From Pseudomonas sp. TH15 (lineage in GTDB: Bacteria > Pseudomonadota > Gammaproteobacteria > Pseudomonadales > Pseudomonadaceae), in contig NZ_JAEKEL010000002.1 in assembly GCF_016651105.1 (NCBI RefSeq), positions 578,501-642,500 on the forward strand: 64,000 nucleotides of DNA, given 5' to 3'. A program made the translations under genes and the position numbers. The notes below the pieces were generated by a model. That model made no database searches, was not told the DNA's origin, and saw only the letters and a program-made list of their open reading frames with translations. The stretch's first letter is position 1; the number at the start of each line of letters is the position of its first letter. This document shows positions 1 to 8,392 of this stretch, in pieces.

Positions 1-416
1 GCATAGGCTGCGCGCACCACATCAATCAGGTCCCAGCGGCTGTTGCCGCCCTGCCACTCGCGGGCATACGGGTCGAAAAAGTTTCGATACAGGCTGTAAC
101 GGGTCATCTCGTCGTCGAAACGCAACGTGTTGTAACCCGCCCCACAGGTACCGGGGGCCGCGAGTTGGGCATGCACCCGCGTCATGAAGTCGGCTTCGCT
201 CAACCCTTGCCTGGCCAGGCGACTCGGCGTGATACCGGTGATCGCGCAGGCAGCCGGATGCGGCAGGATGTCATCGCTGGGCTGGCAGTAAAGATTGACC
301 GGCTCGTCTATTTCATTGAGTTCGAAGTCGGTGCGAATCCCCGCCACTTGCAGCGGGCGGTCACAACGGGGGTTGATGCCAGTGGTTTCATAGTCGTACC
401 AGAAGATGGAGGTCAC
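1..416 (-). CDS. sbcB: Exodeoxyribonuclease I, N-terminal part (cut by window edge)
   Basis: This is the first 138 residues of exonuclease I, which degrades single-stranded DNA 3' to 5' in recombination and mismatch repair. The reverse-strand translation begins MTSIFWYDYETTG, with the DxE pair of DEDD exonucleases at residues 8-10, followed by INPRCDRPLQVAGIRTD and ITGITPSRL, typical of the family. The start is GTG at 416, with an AGGA element about eight bases upstream; no ATG fits. The C-terminal two thirds lie before position 1. It diverges from the RDD gene. Identification rests on the characteristic N-terminus. Confidence 0.9.
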   Translation of the reverse strand, partial: MTSIFWYDYETTGINPRCDRPLQVAGIRTDFELNEIDEPVNLYCQPSDDILPHPAACAITGITPSRLARQGLSEADFMTRVHAQLAAPGTCGAGYNTLRFDDEMTRYSLYRNFFDPYAREWQGGNSRWDLIDVVRAAY

Positions 417-602
417 GGGCTGTTCCTGAACTGAAGACCGACGAAGTCTAGGCGCAGACAAGTCGCTGCGGCCAGTCAATCTGTCATTCAATCACCTCTG
501 ACAACTCACCGTGCAATACATAGTTATGTCGTTTCCCCCCGAGAGGCTGCTAGCATCGGACGAAGATTGAATCCCGACCCGGCCCCATCATTCAGGTTGC
601 CC

Positions 603-1328
603 ATGCTCGAGAGCACAGCACTGCCAAGGAAAGCGACGCTGTCCCCGCCACTGGACACGCGGTATCAAGTCGAAACGCCCGAAGGCATCGACTTGCCACT
701 GCGCCCGGCCGGGCTGATGATCCGTGCACTGGCGTTCTCCATCGACCTCGGGCTGCGCGGGCTGATCCTCGGTTTGCTGTTCACCGTTCTGGCGTTTCTC
801 GGCAAACTCGGTGCCGGGCTGGGCTCAATCCTGCTGTTCGGGGTCAGTTGGTGGTACATGGTGCTGTTCGAGGTGCTCAATCAGGGTCGCTCGCCCGGCA
901 AGCAATGGATGGGTTTGCGGGTGGTGCAGGACGATGGCACGCCCGTCGGCTGGTCGGCCTCGTTGCTGCGCAATCTGCTGCGTTTTGTCGACCTGTTGCC
1001 GTTCGGCTATTTCCTCGGGGCCATCAGTTGCCTGCAACACCCGACCTTCAAGCGCCTCGGCGACCTGGCCGCCGGCACGCTGGTGATCTACAGCGAAAAA
1101 CCGCTCACCCGCCCCGAACTGCCCGAAGCCCAACCCCGGCGCCCGGTGTTTGCCCTGACGCTGACCGAGCAACGCGCCATCCTCGGTTTTGCCGAACGCC
1201 AGGGTGAATTGTCACCGGCGCGGGTCAACGAACTGGCCGCCCTGCTCGCTCAGCCGCTGCATATCAGCGCGCCGAAAGCGGTGACTGAACTCAACGGCAT
1301 CGCCCGCAGCTTGTTGGGCCCCGCATGA
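603..1328 (+). CDS. RDD-family membrane protein
   Basis: An inner-membrane protein of about 241 residues with an RDD domain. After a soluble N-terminal stretch, a conserved Arg (about residue 41) and Asp (about 48) lie in or beside the first hydrophobic helix, and hydrophobic segments fill residues 38-90 and about 115-145. The motif NQGRSPGKQWMGLRV after the second helix is typical of RDD proteins. I prefer the ATG at 603; a TTG at 567 with GGA upstream would add 12 residues. It is first in a run of six genes, and its stop overlaps the next ATG (ATGA). The family is often linked to small-molecule or ion transport, but the role here is unknown. Confidence 0.85.
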   Translation: MLESTALPRKATLSPPLDTRYQVETPEGIDLPLRPAGLMIRALAFSIDLGLRGLILGLLFTVLAFLGKLGAGLGSILLFGVSWWYMVLFEVLNQGRSPGKQWMGLRVVQDDGTPVGWSASLLRNLLRFVDLLPFGYFLGAISCLQHPTFKRLGDLAAGTLVIYSEKPLTRPELPEAQPRRPVFALTLTEQRAILGFAERQGELSPARVNELAALLAQPLHISAPKAVTELNGIARSLLGPA

Positions 1329-2302
1329 AGCAAAGCCTGTTCGAAAGTCGCCACAAGGCCGAATGGGAGCAGTTCGCCCTCATGCTTGACCGGTTGGAAC
1401 GGGGCAAGGAAGCCACACGAATCGCCAGTTTCCCGAAAGACTATCGACGCCTCTGCCAACACCTGGCCCTGGCCCGCGAGCGCGGCTACAGCAGTTTCCT
1501 GGTGGATTCGTTGCAGCATCAGGTGCTGCGTGGCCATCAACAGTTTTATCGGCATCGCAGCCAGTTGGGGGCCAACGCACTGGCGTTTATCCTGGCCGGT
1601 TTCCCGCAACTGGTGCGCCAGCAGTGGCGCTTTGTATTGGCTGCCGGCCTGATGTTTTTTGGCAGCCTGATCGGCATGGGCTTGCTGGTGTACCTGTTCC
1701 CGGACCTGATCTACAACCTGATCCCGACCGAGCAGGTGACCGAGATGCAAAGCATGTACGACCCCGTTGCCGGGCACCTCGGGCGGTCGGCCGAACGGGC
1801 GGCCAGTGAAGACTGGGTGATGTTCGGCTACTACATCATGCACAACATCGGTATCGCCTTTCAGACCTTCGCCAGCGGTTTGCTGTTTGGCCTGGGTAGC
1901 GCGTTTTTCCTGTTCTTCAACGGCTTGACGATCGGTGCGGTGGCCGGGCACCTGACCCACATCGGTTACGGGCAAACCTTCTGGTCATTCGTGATTGGCC
2001 ACGGGGCCTTCGAGCTGAGCGCCATCGCCCTGTCCGGCGCTGCCGGCCTGCAACTGGGCTGGGCGCTGATTGCACCCGGGCGCCTGCCTCGGGCCGAATC
2101 CTTGCGTGTGGCGGCGCGTAAAAGCGTGCTACTGATTTGCGGGGTCATGCTGTTTCTGCTGATTGCTGCGTTTATCGAAGCCTACTGGTCGTCCATGACC
2201 GCGCCTACGCCAATGACCAAATACCTGGTCGGTGCTGCGCTCTGGTTGTTGGTGGCGGTATACCTGCTGTTTGCCGGACGGACCCGCCATGCGCCTGAGT
2301 GA
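1325..2302 (+). CDS. SpoIIM-like (DUF95) integral membrane protein
   Basis: A 325-residue protein related to stage II sporulation protein M, although this organism does not sporulate. The N-terminal 100 residues are soluble and rich in Arg, Glu and His. Several hydrophobic segments follow (about 106-130, 180-215, 220-245, 260-290 and 300-320). The stretch YYIMHNIGIAFQTFASGLLFG with GHGAFELSAI is characteristic of the family. The ATG at 1325 overlaps the upstream stop by four bases, implying translational coupling. In bacteria outside the Firmicutes such genes usually neighbour RDD, MoxR and DUF58 genes, as here. A membrane-remodelling or transport role is inference. Confidence 0.88.
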   Translation: MKQSLFESRHKAEWEQFALMLDRLERGKEATRIASFPKDYRRLCQHLALARERGYSSFLVDSLQHQVLRGHQQFYRHRSQLGANALAFILAGFPQLVRQQWRFVLAAGLMFFGSLIGMGLLVYLFPDLIYNLIPTEQVTEMQSMYDPVAGHLGRSAERAASEDWVMFGYYIMHNIGIAFQTFASGLLFGLGSAFFLFFNGLTIGAVAGHLTHIGYGQTFWSFVIGHGAFELSAIALSGAAGLQLGWALIAPGRLPRAESLRVAARKSVLLICGVMLFLLIAAFIEAYWSSMTAPTPMTKYLVGAALWLLVAVYLLFAGRTRHAPE

Positions 2303-3836
2303 CGCCACCGTGGTGATTCGCCCGCGCATCACCTGGGAAGCCATGGACCTGGGCGTGCTGATGAGTCAACGGCACCGTCGCCTGTTGATGACCAGTTGGG
2401 CCATCGTGACCTTGCCGACGTTCGCCGTGCTCAGCCTGCTGTTGTGGGATTCGCCGTCGCTGGCCGTGTTTATTTTCTGGTGGCTCAAACCGGCGTTCGA
2501 ACGACTGCCGTTGTACATACTGTCCCAAACCCTGTTCGGTGAAACCCCCACCCTCAAACAGGCCCTGCGCCAATGGCCGCAACTGCTCAAGCCACAACTG
2601 CTGGCGAGCCTGACCTGGCGACGCCTGAGCCTGAGCCGTAGCTTCGTGATGCCAGTGGTGCAACTTGAAGGCTTGAGCGGTATCGCGCGACAACAGCGTC
2701 TGCACGTATTACTGCAGCGCAATGCCGGCGCCGCGCAGTGGCTGACGATCATTGGCGTGCACCTGGAAAGCGCCTTGTGGATCGGCTTGATGGTGCTGTT
2801 CTACCTGCTCCTGCCCCAGCAGATCGAGCTGGACTGGAACTGGCAGACCCTCATCGCCGCGGCCAATCACGACTGGCGGTGGCTGGAGCACCTGACCAAC
2901 GCCTTTTACGCTCTGGTGCTGGTGGTGTGGGAACCGATCTACGTCGCCTGCGGCTTCAGCCTTTACCTGAACCGACGCACGGTGCTGGAGGCCTGGGACA
3001 TTGAACTGGTGTTCCGTCGGATGCGCCAGCGCCTGAACAACGGCGTACTCGGTCTGCTGCTGGCGGTCTGTCTGGTACTGCCGAACGCGCCCTCGGTCTG
3101 GGCCGCCGAAGCCGATACAGGCCCCAATGCACCGCGCTTGTTGAATCAGCCGCTGACCAGCCAGGCCTCACGCGACAACATCAAAGCCCTGCTCGAACAG
3201 CCGCCGTTCAAGAATAGGGAATCCGTCACCCGTTATCGCTTCGGTGACGACCCGGCAGCGCAGGCCAAAGAGACAAAACCCGGCGAAGCACCGCCATGGC
3301 TGAAAACCCTGCTGGGCTGGCTCGACGGCCAGCACCTCGACGGTCTGGCCAAGCTCATTGAGGTGCTGCTGTGGGGCATCGTGATTGCCGCGTTCGGCTG
3401 GTTGCTCTGGCGCTACCGCGAATTTCTGCAAGCGTTTGTCAGCCGACGGCCGCGCCTGCCGGCCAAGCCACAACGCACGCTGCCGCAACAAGCCTTCGGC
3501 CTGGACTTGAACCGCGACACGTTGCCCGACGACATTGCCGCCAGCGCCGAGCAACTCTGGCCCACCCAGCCACGTGCGGCGTTGAGCCTGCTCTATCGAG
3601 GCTTGCTCAGCCATTTGCTCCACGATTTTGATCTGACGCTGAAACCCGCCGACACTGAAAGTCAGGTACTCGCGCGCATCGAGCACTTGCAGCGCCCCGA
3701 ACTGCTCACCTTCAGTCGCCACCTGACCACGCATTGGCAAAACATGGCCTACGGGCATCGGGTCCCGGCGGCGCACCTGCAACAGGAATTATGCGAGGGC
3801 TGGCGCGCCTTGTTCGGCCACGGAGCCACCCGTTGA
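2289..3836 (+). CDS. DUF4129 domain-containing membrane protein
   Basis: A protein of about 515 residues. The N-terminal 290 residues hold several hydrophobic helices (about 35-60, 160-180, 215-235, 255-270). A signal-like segment ends in VWAAEAD near residue 275, and a hydrophobic helix lies near 355-375. The C-terminal DUF4129 region holds AEQLWPTQPRAALSLLYRG and a downstream Asp/Thr-rich stretch. The start is taken at ATG 2289 (MRLSDATVV), overlapping the previous stop by 14 bases; the frame is open upstream to 2232. DUF4129 is often fused or adjacent to transglutaminase-like domains near MoxR/DUF58 genes. Its activity is unknown. Confidence 0.82.
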   Translation: MRLSDATVVIRPRITWEAMDLGVLMSQRHRRLLMTSWAIVTLPTFAVLSLLLWDSPSLAVFIFWWLKPAFERLPLYILSQTLFGETPTLKQALRQWPQLLKPQLLASLTWRRLSLSRSFVMPVVQLEGLSGIARQQRLHVLLQRNAGAAQWLTIIGVHLESALWIGLMVLFYLLLPQQIELDWNWQTLIAAANHDWRWLEHLTNAFYALVLVVWEPIYVACGFSLYLNRRTVLEAWDIELVFRRMRQRLNNGVLGLLLAVCLVLPNAPSVWAAEADTGPNAPRLLNQPLTSQASRDNIKALLEQPPFKNRESVTRYRFGDDPAAQAKETKPGEAPPWLKTLLGWLDGQHLDGLAKLIEVLLWGIVIAAFGWLLWRYREFLQAFVSRRPRLPAKPQRTLPQQAFGLDLNRDTLPDDIAASAEQLWPTQPRAALSLLYRGLLSHLLHDFDLTLKPADTESQVLARIEHLQRPELLTFSRHLTTHWQNMAYGHRVPAAHLQQELCEGWRALFGHGATR

Positions 3837-4996
3837 GTCGCCGTACCCTGTGGTGCGTCGGCGCATTGATCGTCGCTCTGCTGGCGGCGTTGAGCATTTT
3901 CCTTTTCCTCAAGGCCAAGCCCTATCAGGAAGAAATCGATCACGGCCCCTCGCCTGATGCACAAGCCAATCCGTATCTGGCGGCGGAACTGTTTTTGCGT
4001 GAACGCGGCCTCAACGTCAGCCATGCCGAAAGCCTCGCGGTGCTGCCGGATATCGATCCGCGCCGACACACTTTGCTGCTGTTCAACGACCGCTCACGGA
4101 TGACCCCGCGTCAGGTCGATCAAGTGTTGAACTGGACACGCGCCGGCGGGCGCCTGGTGTTCGTCGCCGAATCGCTGTGGGATGAGCAGACCAAACAAAG
4201 TAACGACCTGCTGCTCGATCGGGTGCAACTGCATCAATCCTTGAGCAAGGATCTCAAAGAGCCGCCCGCCGACCTCGAACAGGACCGCTTTCCCAAGCTG
4301 ACCAAGCTCTATCTGGAAGACGAGGACGCACCGGCCTACGCCGGCTTCGACACCGATTTCCACCTCGACGACCCAAAGAATCTCGCTCAGGCCTGGGCCA
4401 ACAGCGCCAAGGCCACGCACATGATGCAACTGCCCTACAGCCTCGGCTCGGTCACGGTGGTCACCGACGCCGATCTGTGGAAAAACAAAGCCATCGATCA
4501 ATACGACAACGCCTGGTTGCTCTGGTACCTGAGCGCCGACACCAACGTCACGTTGATCTACAGCACTGAGCACGACGGGTTGCTGACCTTGCTCTGGCGC
4601 TATTTCCCGCAGGCCATCGTCGCCCTGCTCGCCTTGATCGGCCTGTGGCTGTGGCATGTCGGCGTGCGCCATGGCCCGCTTCAGGCACCAGCCCCGAGCG
4701 GGCGTCGGCAGTTGCAGGAACACTTGCGCGCCAGCGCCGATTTCCTCCTGCGCCACAACGGTCAGCAAGCACTGCTGCAAGCCTTGCAGCAAGACATTTT
4801 GCGCCGCGCCCGACGCCGCCATCCCGGCTTCGAACAATTGGCGGTTGCCGAACAATGGCTGGTGCTCGCGCGCCTGACCCGGCAACCCACCCGCGCCATC
4901 AGCCAGGCCCTGAGCCCACGCCCGAAACAGCGGCTGTCCAGCGCTGAGTTCAGCCGTCAGGTCGCCCACCTGCAAACCTTGAGGAATGCCCTATGA
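3833..4996 (+). CDS. DUF4350 domain-containing membrane-anchored protein
   Basis: A protein of about 387 residues with one N-terminal helix (about residues 7-26), a large soluble DUF4350 domain and a second helix near 262-282. The domain carries NPYLAAELFLRERGL followed by a Rossmann-like segment (LLLFNDRSRMTPRQVDQVL) typical of this family. I choose the TTG at 3833: it overlaps the DUF4129 stop (TTGA) and has a good GGAG seven bases upstream. An ATG at 3791 in the same frame would add 14 residues inside the upstream gene. It sits directly before MoxR, with a four-base overlap. Its role is presumably tied to the MoxR/DUF58 partners, and this is inference. Confidence 0.82.
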   Translation: MSRRTLWCVGALIVALLAALSIFLFLKAKPYQEEIDHGPSPDAQANPYLAAELFLRERGLNVSHAESLAVLPDIDPRRHTLLLFNDRSRMTPRQVDQVLNWTRAGGRLVFVAESLWDEQTKQSNDLLLDRVQLHQSLSKDLKEPPADLEQDRFPKLTKLYLEDEDAPAYAGFDTDFHLDDPKNLAQAWANSAKATHMMQLPYSLGSVTVVTDADLWKNKAIDQYDNAWLLWYLSADTNVTLIYSTEHDGLLTLLWRYFPQAIVALLALIGLWLWHVGVRHGPLQAPAPSGRRQLQEHLRASADFLLRHNGQQALLQALQQDILRRARRRHPGFEQLAVAEQWLVLARLTRQPTRAISQALSPRPKQRLSSAEFSRQVAHLQTLRNAL

Positions 4997-5991
4997 GTGA
5001 GATCGAGCCCGGCACACAACAGCACGCCGCCCAGCAGCGCCAGCGCGCCAGTCAATTGGCCCAAGCCGTGCGCAGCGAATTGCAGAAGGCGGTTATCGGC
5101 CAGGACACCGTGATCGATGACGTGCTTACCGCGCTGATCGCTGGCGGCCACGTGTTGCTCGAAGGCGTGCCCGGCCTGGGCAAAACCCTGCTGGTCCGCG
5201 CCCTCGCCCGCTGCTTCGGCGGTGAGTTCGCGCGCATCCAGTTCACCCCGGACCTGATGCCCAGCGACGTCACCGGGCACGCGGTGTACGACCTGCAAAC
5301 CGAGCAGTTCAAACTGCGCAAGGGACCGTTGTTCACCAACCTGTTGCTGGCCGACGAAATCAACCGCGCCCCGGCCAAAACCCAGGCGGCGCTGCTTGAA
5401 GCCATGCAGGAACGCCAGGTCACCCTTGAAGGGCGGGCACTGCCCATCACGCAACCGTTCATGGTGCTCGCCACGCAAAACCCCATTGAACAGGAAGGCA
5501 CGTACCCACTGCCGGAAGCCGAGCTGGATCGCTTCATGCTCAAGGTGCGCATGGACTACCCCGACGCCGAGCAAGAGCTGGACATGGTCCGCCAGGTCAG
5601 CCGCTCGACCCGGGCAGATATGCTCGACGTGCAGCCCTTGCGCACGGTGTTGCAGGCCAAGGATGTGATGGCGCTGCAACGCATCGCCAGCGACTTGCCC
5701 CTCGATGAACAGGTGCTCGACTACGCCATCCGCGTGGCCCGGGCCACTCGCTCCTGGCCCGGCCTGACCCTCGGCGCGGGCCCGCGGGCCTCCATCGCCC
5801 TGGTGCGTTGTGCGCGGGCGCGGGCGTTGTTGCGCGGTGGCGAGTTTGTGATTCCCGACGACATCAAGGGCTGTGCGCTGGCGGTGTTGCGCCATCGGGT
5901 GCGGATCGCTCCGGAGCTGGACATCGAAGGGCTGGACGTTGATCAGGTGCTTGAGCAACTGCTCGACCAAGTGCCGGCGCCGCGCCTGTGA
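4993..5991 (+). CDS. MoxR-family AAA+ ATPase
   Basis: A 332-residue AAA+ ATPase, length typical for MoxR. Walker A is GVPGLGKT (58-65), Walker B is LLLADEI (117-123), and the sensor-1 stretch reads ATQNPIEQEGTYPLPEAE. MoxR proteins act as chaperone-like remodelers, usually with a VWA or DUF58 partner, for maturation of enzymes or envelope complexes. The ATG at 4993 overlaps the DUF4350 stop by four bases. The partner DUF58 gene follows after a 116-base gap occupied by a REP palindrome. Family assignment is secure; the client is unknown. Confidence 0.95.
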   Translation: MSEIEPGTQQHAAQQRQRASQLAQAVRSELQKAVIGQDTVIDDVLTALIAGGHVLLEGVPGLGKTLLVRALARCFGGEFARIQFTPDLMPSDVTGHAVYDLQTEQFKLRKGPLFTNLLLADEINRAPAKTQAALLEAMQERQVTLEGRALPITQPFMVLATQNPIEQEGTYPLPEAELDRFMLKVRMDYPDAEQELDMVRQVSRSTRADMLDVQPLRTVLQAKDVMALQRIASDLPLDEQVLDYAIRVARATRSWPGLTLGAGPRASIALVRCARARALLRGGEFVIPDDIKGCALAVLRHRVRIAPELDIEGLDVDQVLEQLLDQVPAPRL

Positions 5992-6006
5992 ATCCCGTTT
6001 TGAGCA

Positions 6007-6084
6007 GAAAAGATCGCAGCCTTCGGCAGCTCCTACAGGTGAATGCGTTCTCATGCAGGAGCTGGCGCAGGCTGCGATCTTTTC
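6007..6084. repeat. REP-type inverted pair inside the MoxR/DUF58 operon
   Basis: The left arm GAAAAGATCGCAGC and the right arm GCTGCGATCTTTTC face each other across about 50 bases, with GGCAGCTCCTAC and its partner inside. This is the Pseudomonas GATCGCAGCC type, also seen at 37386 and 52851. It lies in the only sizeable gap of the six-gene operon. Confidence 0.85.
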
Positions 6085-6107
6085 AGCAGACAGTCCGGTG
6101 CCACGCC

Positions 6108-7439
6108 ATGAAACCCTCAAAACTCCTATTGATCTGGCTGACACTGCTGCTGGCCATCGGCATTGCCCTCGGCACCTTGCAGGCACTCGATATCGACATT
6201 CCGCCGAGTCTGCTGTCGATCAACTGGGGGTTGCTGCTCGCCCTGCTGGCCCTGGCGACAATCGACGCGCTGCGCCTCAAGCGCCTGCCCGCCATACGAG
6301 TCAAACGGCAAATGCCCGGCAGCCTCGCGCTCGGTCGCTGGGGCGAAGTGCGCCTGGAGATCGAACACGACTTCAGCGAACCACTGGAAATACAGCTTTT
6401 TGATCACGTTCCGGATGGCCTGAGCTTTGAAAATCTGCCGCTAGGCATCGAGCTGCAAGCTGGCCGGATCAGCCACGTGGGCTACCGCTTGCGCCCCCTC
6501 AAACGCGGGCACTTCAGCTTTGAACACTGCGAAATCAACCTGCCGAGTCTGCTCGGTTTATGGTCAGGCAAACGCCTGCTCGACGTCACCGACCACACCC
6601 GCGTCTACCCGGATTTCGCCCGCCTCTATGGCGGCCAACTGCTGGCGGTGGACAACTGGCTCAGCCAGCTCGGCGTACGCCAGCGCCAGCGTCGCGGCCT
6701 GGGGCTGGAGTTTCACCAACTGCGCGAATTTCGCGAGGGCGACAGCCTGCGGCAGATCGATTGGAAAGCCACCGCCCGCCAGCGCACGCCGATTGCCCGG
6801 GAGTATCAGGACGAACGCGACCAGCAGATTATTTTCATGCTCGACTGCGGACGACGGATGCGCAGCCAGGATGGCGAACTCAGCCATTTCGACCACGCCC
6901 TCAACGCCTGCCTGTTGCTCAGTTATGTGGCCTTGCGTCAGGGCGATGCCGTGGGGTTGTGCACGTTTGCCAGCGAGCAAGCGCGTTACCTCGCGCCGGT
7001 AAAAGGCGCCGGGCAACTCAACGTCTTGCTTAACACCGTTTACGACCTCGACAGCAGTCAACACCCGGCGGACTATCAGGCTGCGATCCGTCCACTGATC
7101 GCCCGGCAGAAGCGCCGGGCACTGGTAGTGCTGGTGACCAATGTGCGCGAGGAGGACGATGAAGAACTGCTGAACGCGGTCAAGCGCCTGAGAAAGCAAC
7201 ATCGGGTGCTAGTAGCAAGTCTGCGCGAATCAGCGATTGACCAGTTGCAGCAGACGCCCATTCAAACCTTGGATGAGGCGCTGGCATATTGCGGGACTGT
7301 TGACTATTTGAATGCCCGCAACGAGTGTCATGAACATCTGATCGCTAACGGCGTTACTACGCTGGATGCACAGCCTCAGGAATTGGGGACTGAGCTGGTA
7401 ACACGCTATTTGAGCTGGAAGAAGGCTGGCTCGTTTTGA
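6108..7439 (+). CDS. DUF58 domain-containing protein
   Basis: A 443-residue protein with two N-terminal hydrophobic helices (about 5-25 and 38-54), a beta-rich middle and the DUF58 signature REFREGDSLRQIDWKATAR at 206-224. A VWA-like fold follows (IIFMLDCGRRM near 243, and LVVLVTNVREEDDE). DUF58 proteins are standard partners of MoxR ATPases. The start is the ATG at 6108; the frame is open back to 5988 only because it reads through the REP element. It closes the operon. The function is not established; a chaperone-adaptor role is inferred from family context. Confidence 0.9.
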   Translation: MKPSKLLLIWLTLLLAIGIALGTLQALDIDIPPSLLSINWGLLLALLALATIDALRLKRLPAIRVKRQMPGSLALGRWGEVRLEIEHDFSEPLEIQLFDHVPDGLSFENLPLGIELQAGRISHVGYRLRPLKRGHFSFEHCEINLPSLLGLWSGKRLLDVTDHTRVYPDFARLYGGQLLAVDNWLSQLGVRQRQRRGLGLEFHQLREFREGDSLRQIDWKATARQRTPIAREYQDERDQQIIFMLDCGRRMRSQDGELSHFDHALNACLLLSYVALRQGDAVGLCTFASEQARYLAPVKGAGQLNVLLNTVYDLDSSQHPADYQAAIRPLIARQKRRALVVLVTNVREEDDEELLNAVKRLRKQHRVLVASLRESAIDQLQQTPIQTLDEALAYCGTVDYLNARNECHEHLIANGVTTLDAQPQELGTELVTRYLSWKKAGSF

Positions 7440-7639
7440 ACATTCAATCCCATCCCATCAACGCTCAACAGAGATAGAAATCGTATTCGGGTGATAGAGG
7501 TGGGACAAGACACCACTCCCCCTTCGTATAAAAAATCGCTGAAAATCGTAATCAATCGAGTACCTCAACTCCTTCAATGCTTTCCAACCTCCCCAAAAAC
7601 CGATGCTATGCTTTTATTTTTTCGAAAGGAGTCGAATCT

Positions 7640-7855
7640 ATGTCACTTGAATATTCGTTATCTGATGTACTGGACAGAATGTATGAGAATCAGCTTGGGT
7701 TAGAGGCGGCCCTTATGGAGCTAACATTACAAGTAGAAAAAGCAGGCTTTACTGAGGTAGGTGAAAACGTCCGAGGTGCGCTATGTAGGGTTGGTGAAAA
7801 TGCTGGCTACATCAAGCAAGGCATGGCTAAGCTCAGAGGAAGAAACCTCAAATAA
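7640..7855 (+). CDS. Small conserved hypothetical protein, 71 aa
   Basis: A short soluble protein, predicted mostly helical, beginning MSLEYSLSDVLDRMYENQ, with VGENVRGALCRVGENAGYI in the second half. A clear ribosome site (GAAAGGAG) lies nine bases before the ATG at 7640, which argues for a real gene. The frame continues upstream to 7577 but without a comparable site. Base composition is visibly more AT-rich than in the neighbours, and codons rare in this genome (TTA, AGA) are used, suggesting recent acquisition. I recall similar small proteins in other Pseudomonas but know no function. Confidence 0.7.
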   Translation: MSLEYSLSDVLDRMYENQLGLEAALMELTLQVEKAGFTEVGENVRGALCRVGENAGYIKQGMAKLRGRNLK

Positions 7856-8190
7856 ATGGATTAGCTACGTGTTCAAGCTTCGGCTGGGGCCATTCGAGGG
7901 AACCACTAGATAAAAATTTTTCTAGAGATTTGACCCCAGTGTCCTCAATAAAAAAACCGCCTGACACGACTTCAGAAAATGTGCGAGGCCTGTCTACTTT
8001 TAAGCACATCTAGTAAATCCTCGTAGCCAAAAGGTCCGACAGTTTTCGGGAATTAGAAAACGTCCCTTGGCTTTCGGGAATTAAGACTACAAAGTTTGGT
8101 GCCAATGCCTACGCAGTCACCGGAATGGGCTGACTGACACTCTAAGAGATGCCGCTTAGATTAGACATTGTCGCTGACAATCAGCGGCCA
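7856..8190. other. AT-rich intergenic stretch, no gene seen
   Basis: No supported gene lies here. An approximate palindrome with CTAGA/TCTAG arms around an AT core is at about 7906-7925. The phrase TTTCGGGAATTA occurs twice (near 8044 and 8077). No terminator or promoter can be named with confidence. Confidence 0.4.
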
Positions 8191-8369
8191 GGTTTAGTCG
8201 CCTGACATGAGACAAGGTGCAAGGCTTCATCCGGTCGGATTTTCTACTTCCGTACTTGATGGTGGCTGTGTGCAGGGCACCTTCGGGTGCGCCGGAAAAC
8301 CTTGTTTCCACCGGTCGACTAACCTGCGCATAGCTGCCTCCCTTCATTTAGTCGCGAAGCGGAGGCAGC
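8191..8369 (+). ncRNA. Candidate structured 5' leader RNA of the DUF6124-type gene
   Basis: A run of nested complementary segments precedes the gene at 8393. GGTTTAGTCG (8191-8200) pairs with CGACTAACC (8316-8324). ACAAGG (8212-8217) pairs with CCTTGT (8300-8305). GGCACC (8276-8281) closes a TTCG loop with GGTGC. GCTGCCTCC (8333-8341) pairs perfectly with GGAGGCAGC (8361-8369), extended by CTTC/GAAG. The loop of that last hairpin repeats TTTAGTCG (8347-8354), so CGACTAA can pair with either copy. Such mutually exclusive pairing just before a ribosome site looks regulatory. No Rfam family is recognised and the ends are uncertain. Confidence 0.5.
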
Positions 8370-8392
8370 GCCCAATAAAAGGAAACAAGGCA

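Noticed and set aside
5988..6107. A 40-residue N-terminal extension of the DUF58 protein
   Set aside because: It is a translation of the REP palindrome; the ATG at 6108 starts the normal hydrophobic N-terminus.
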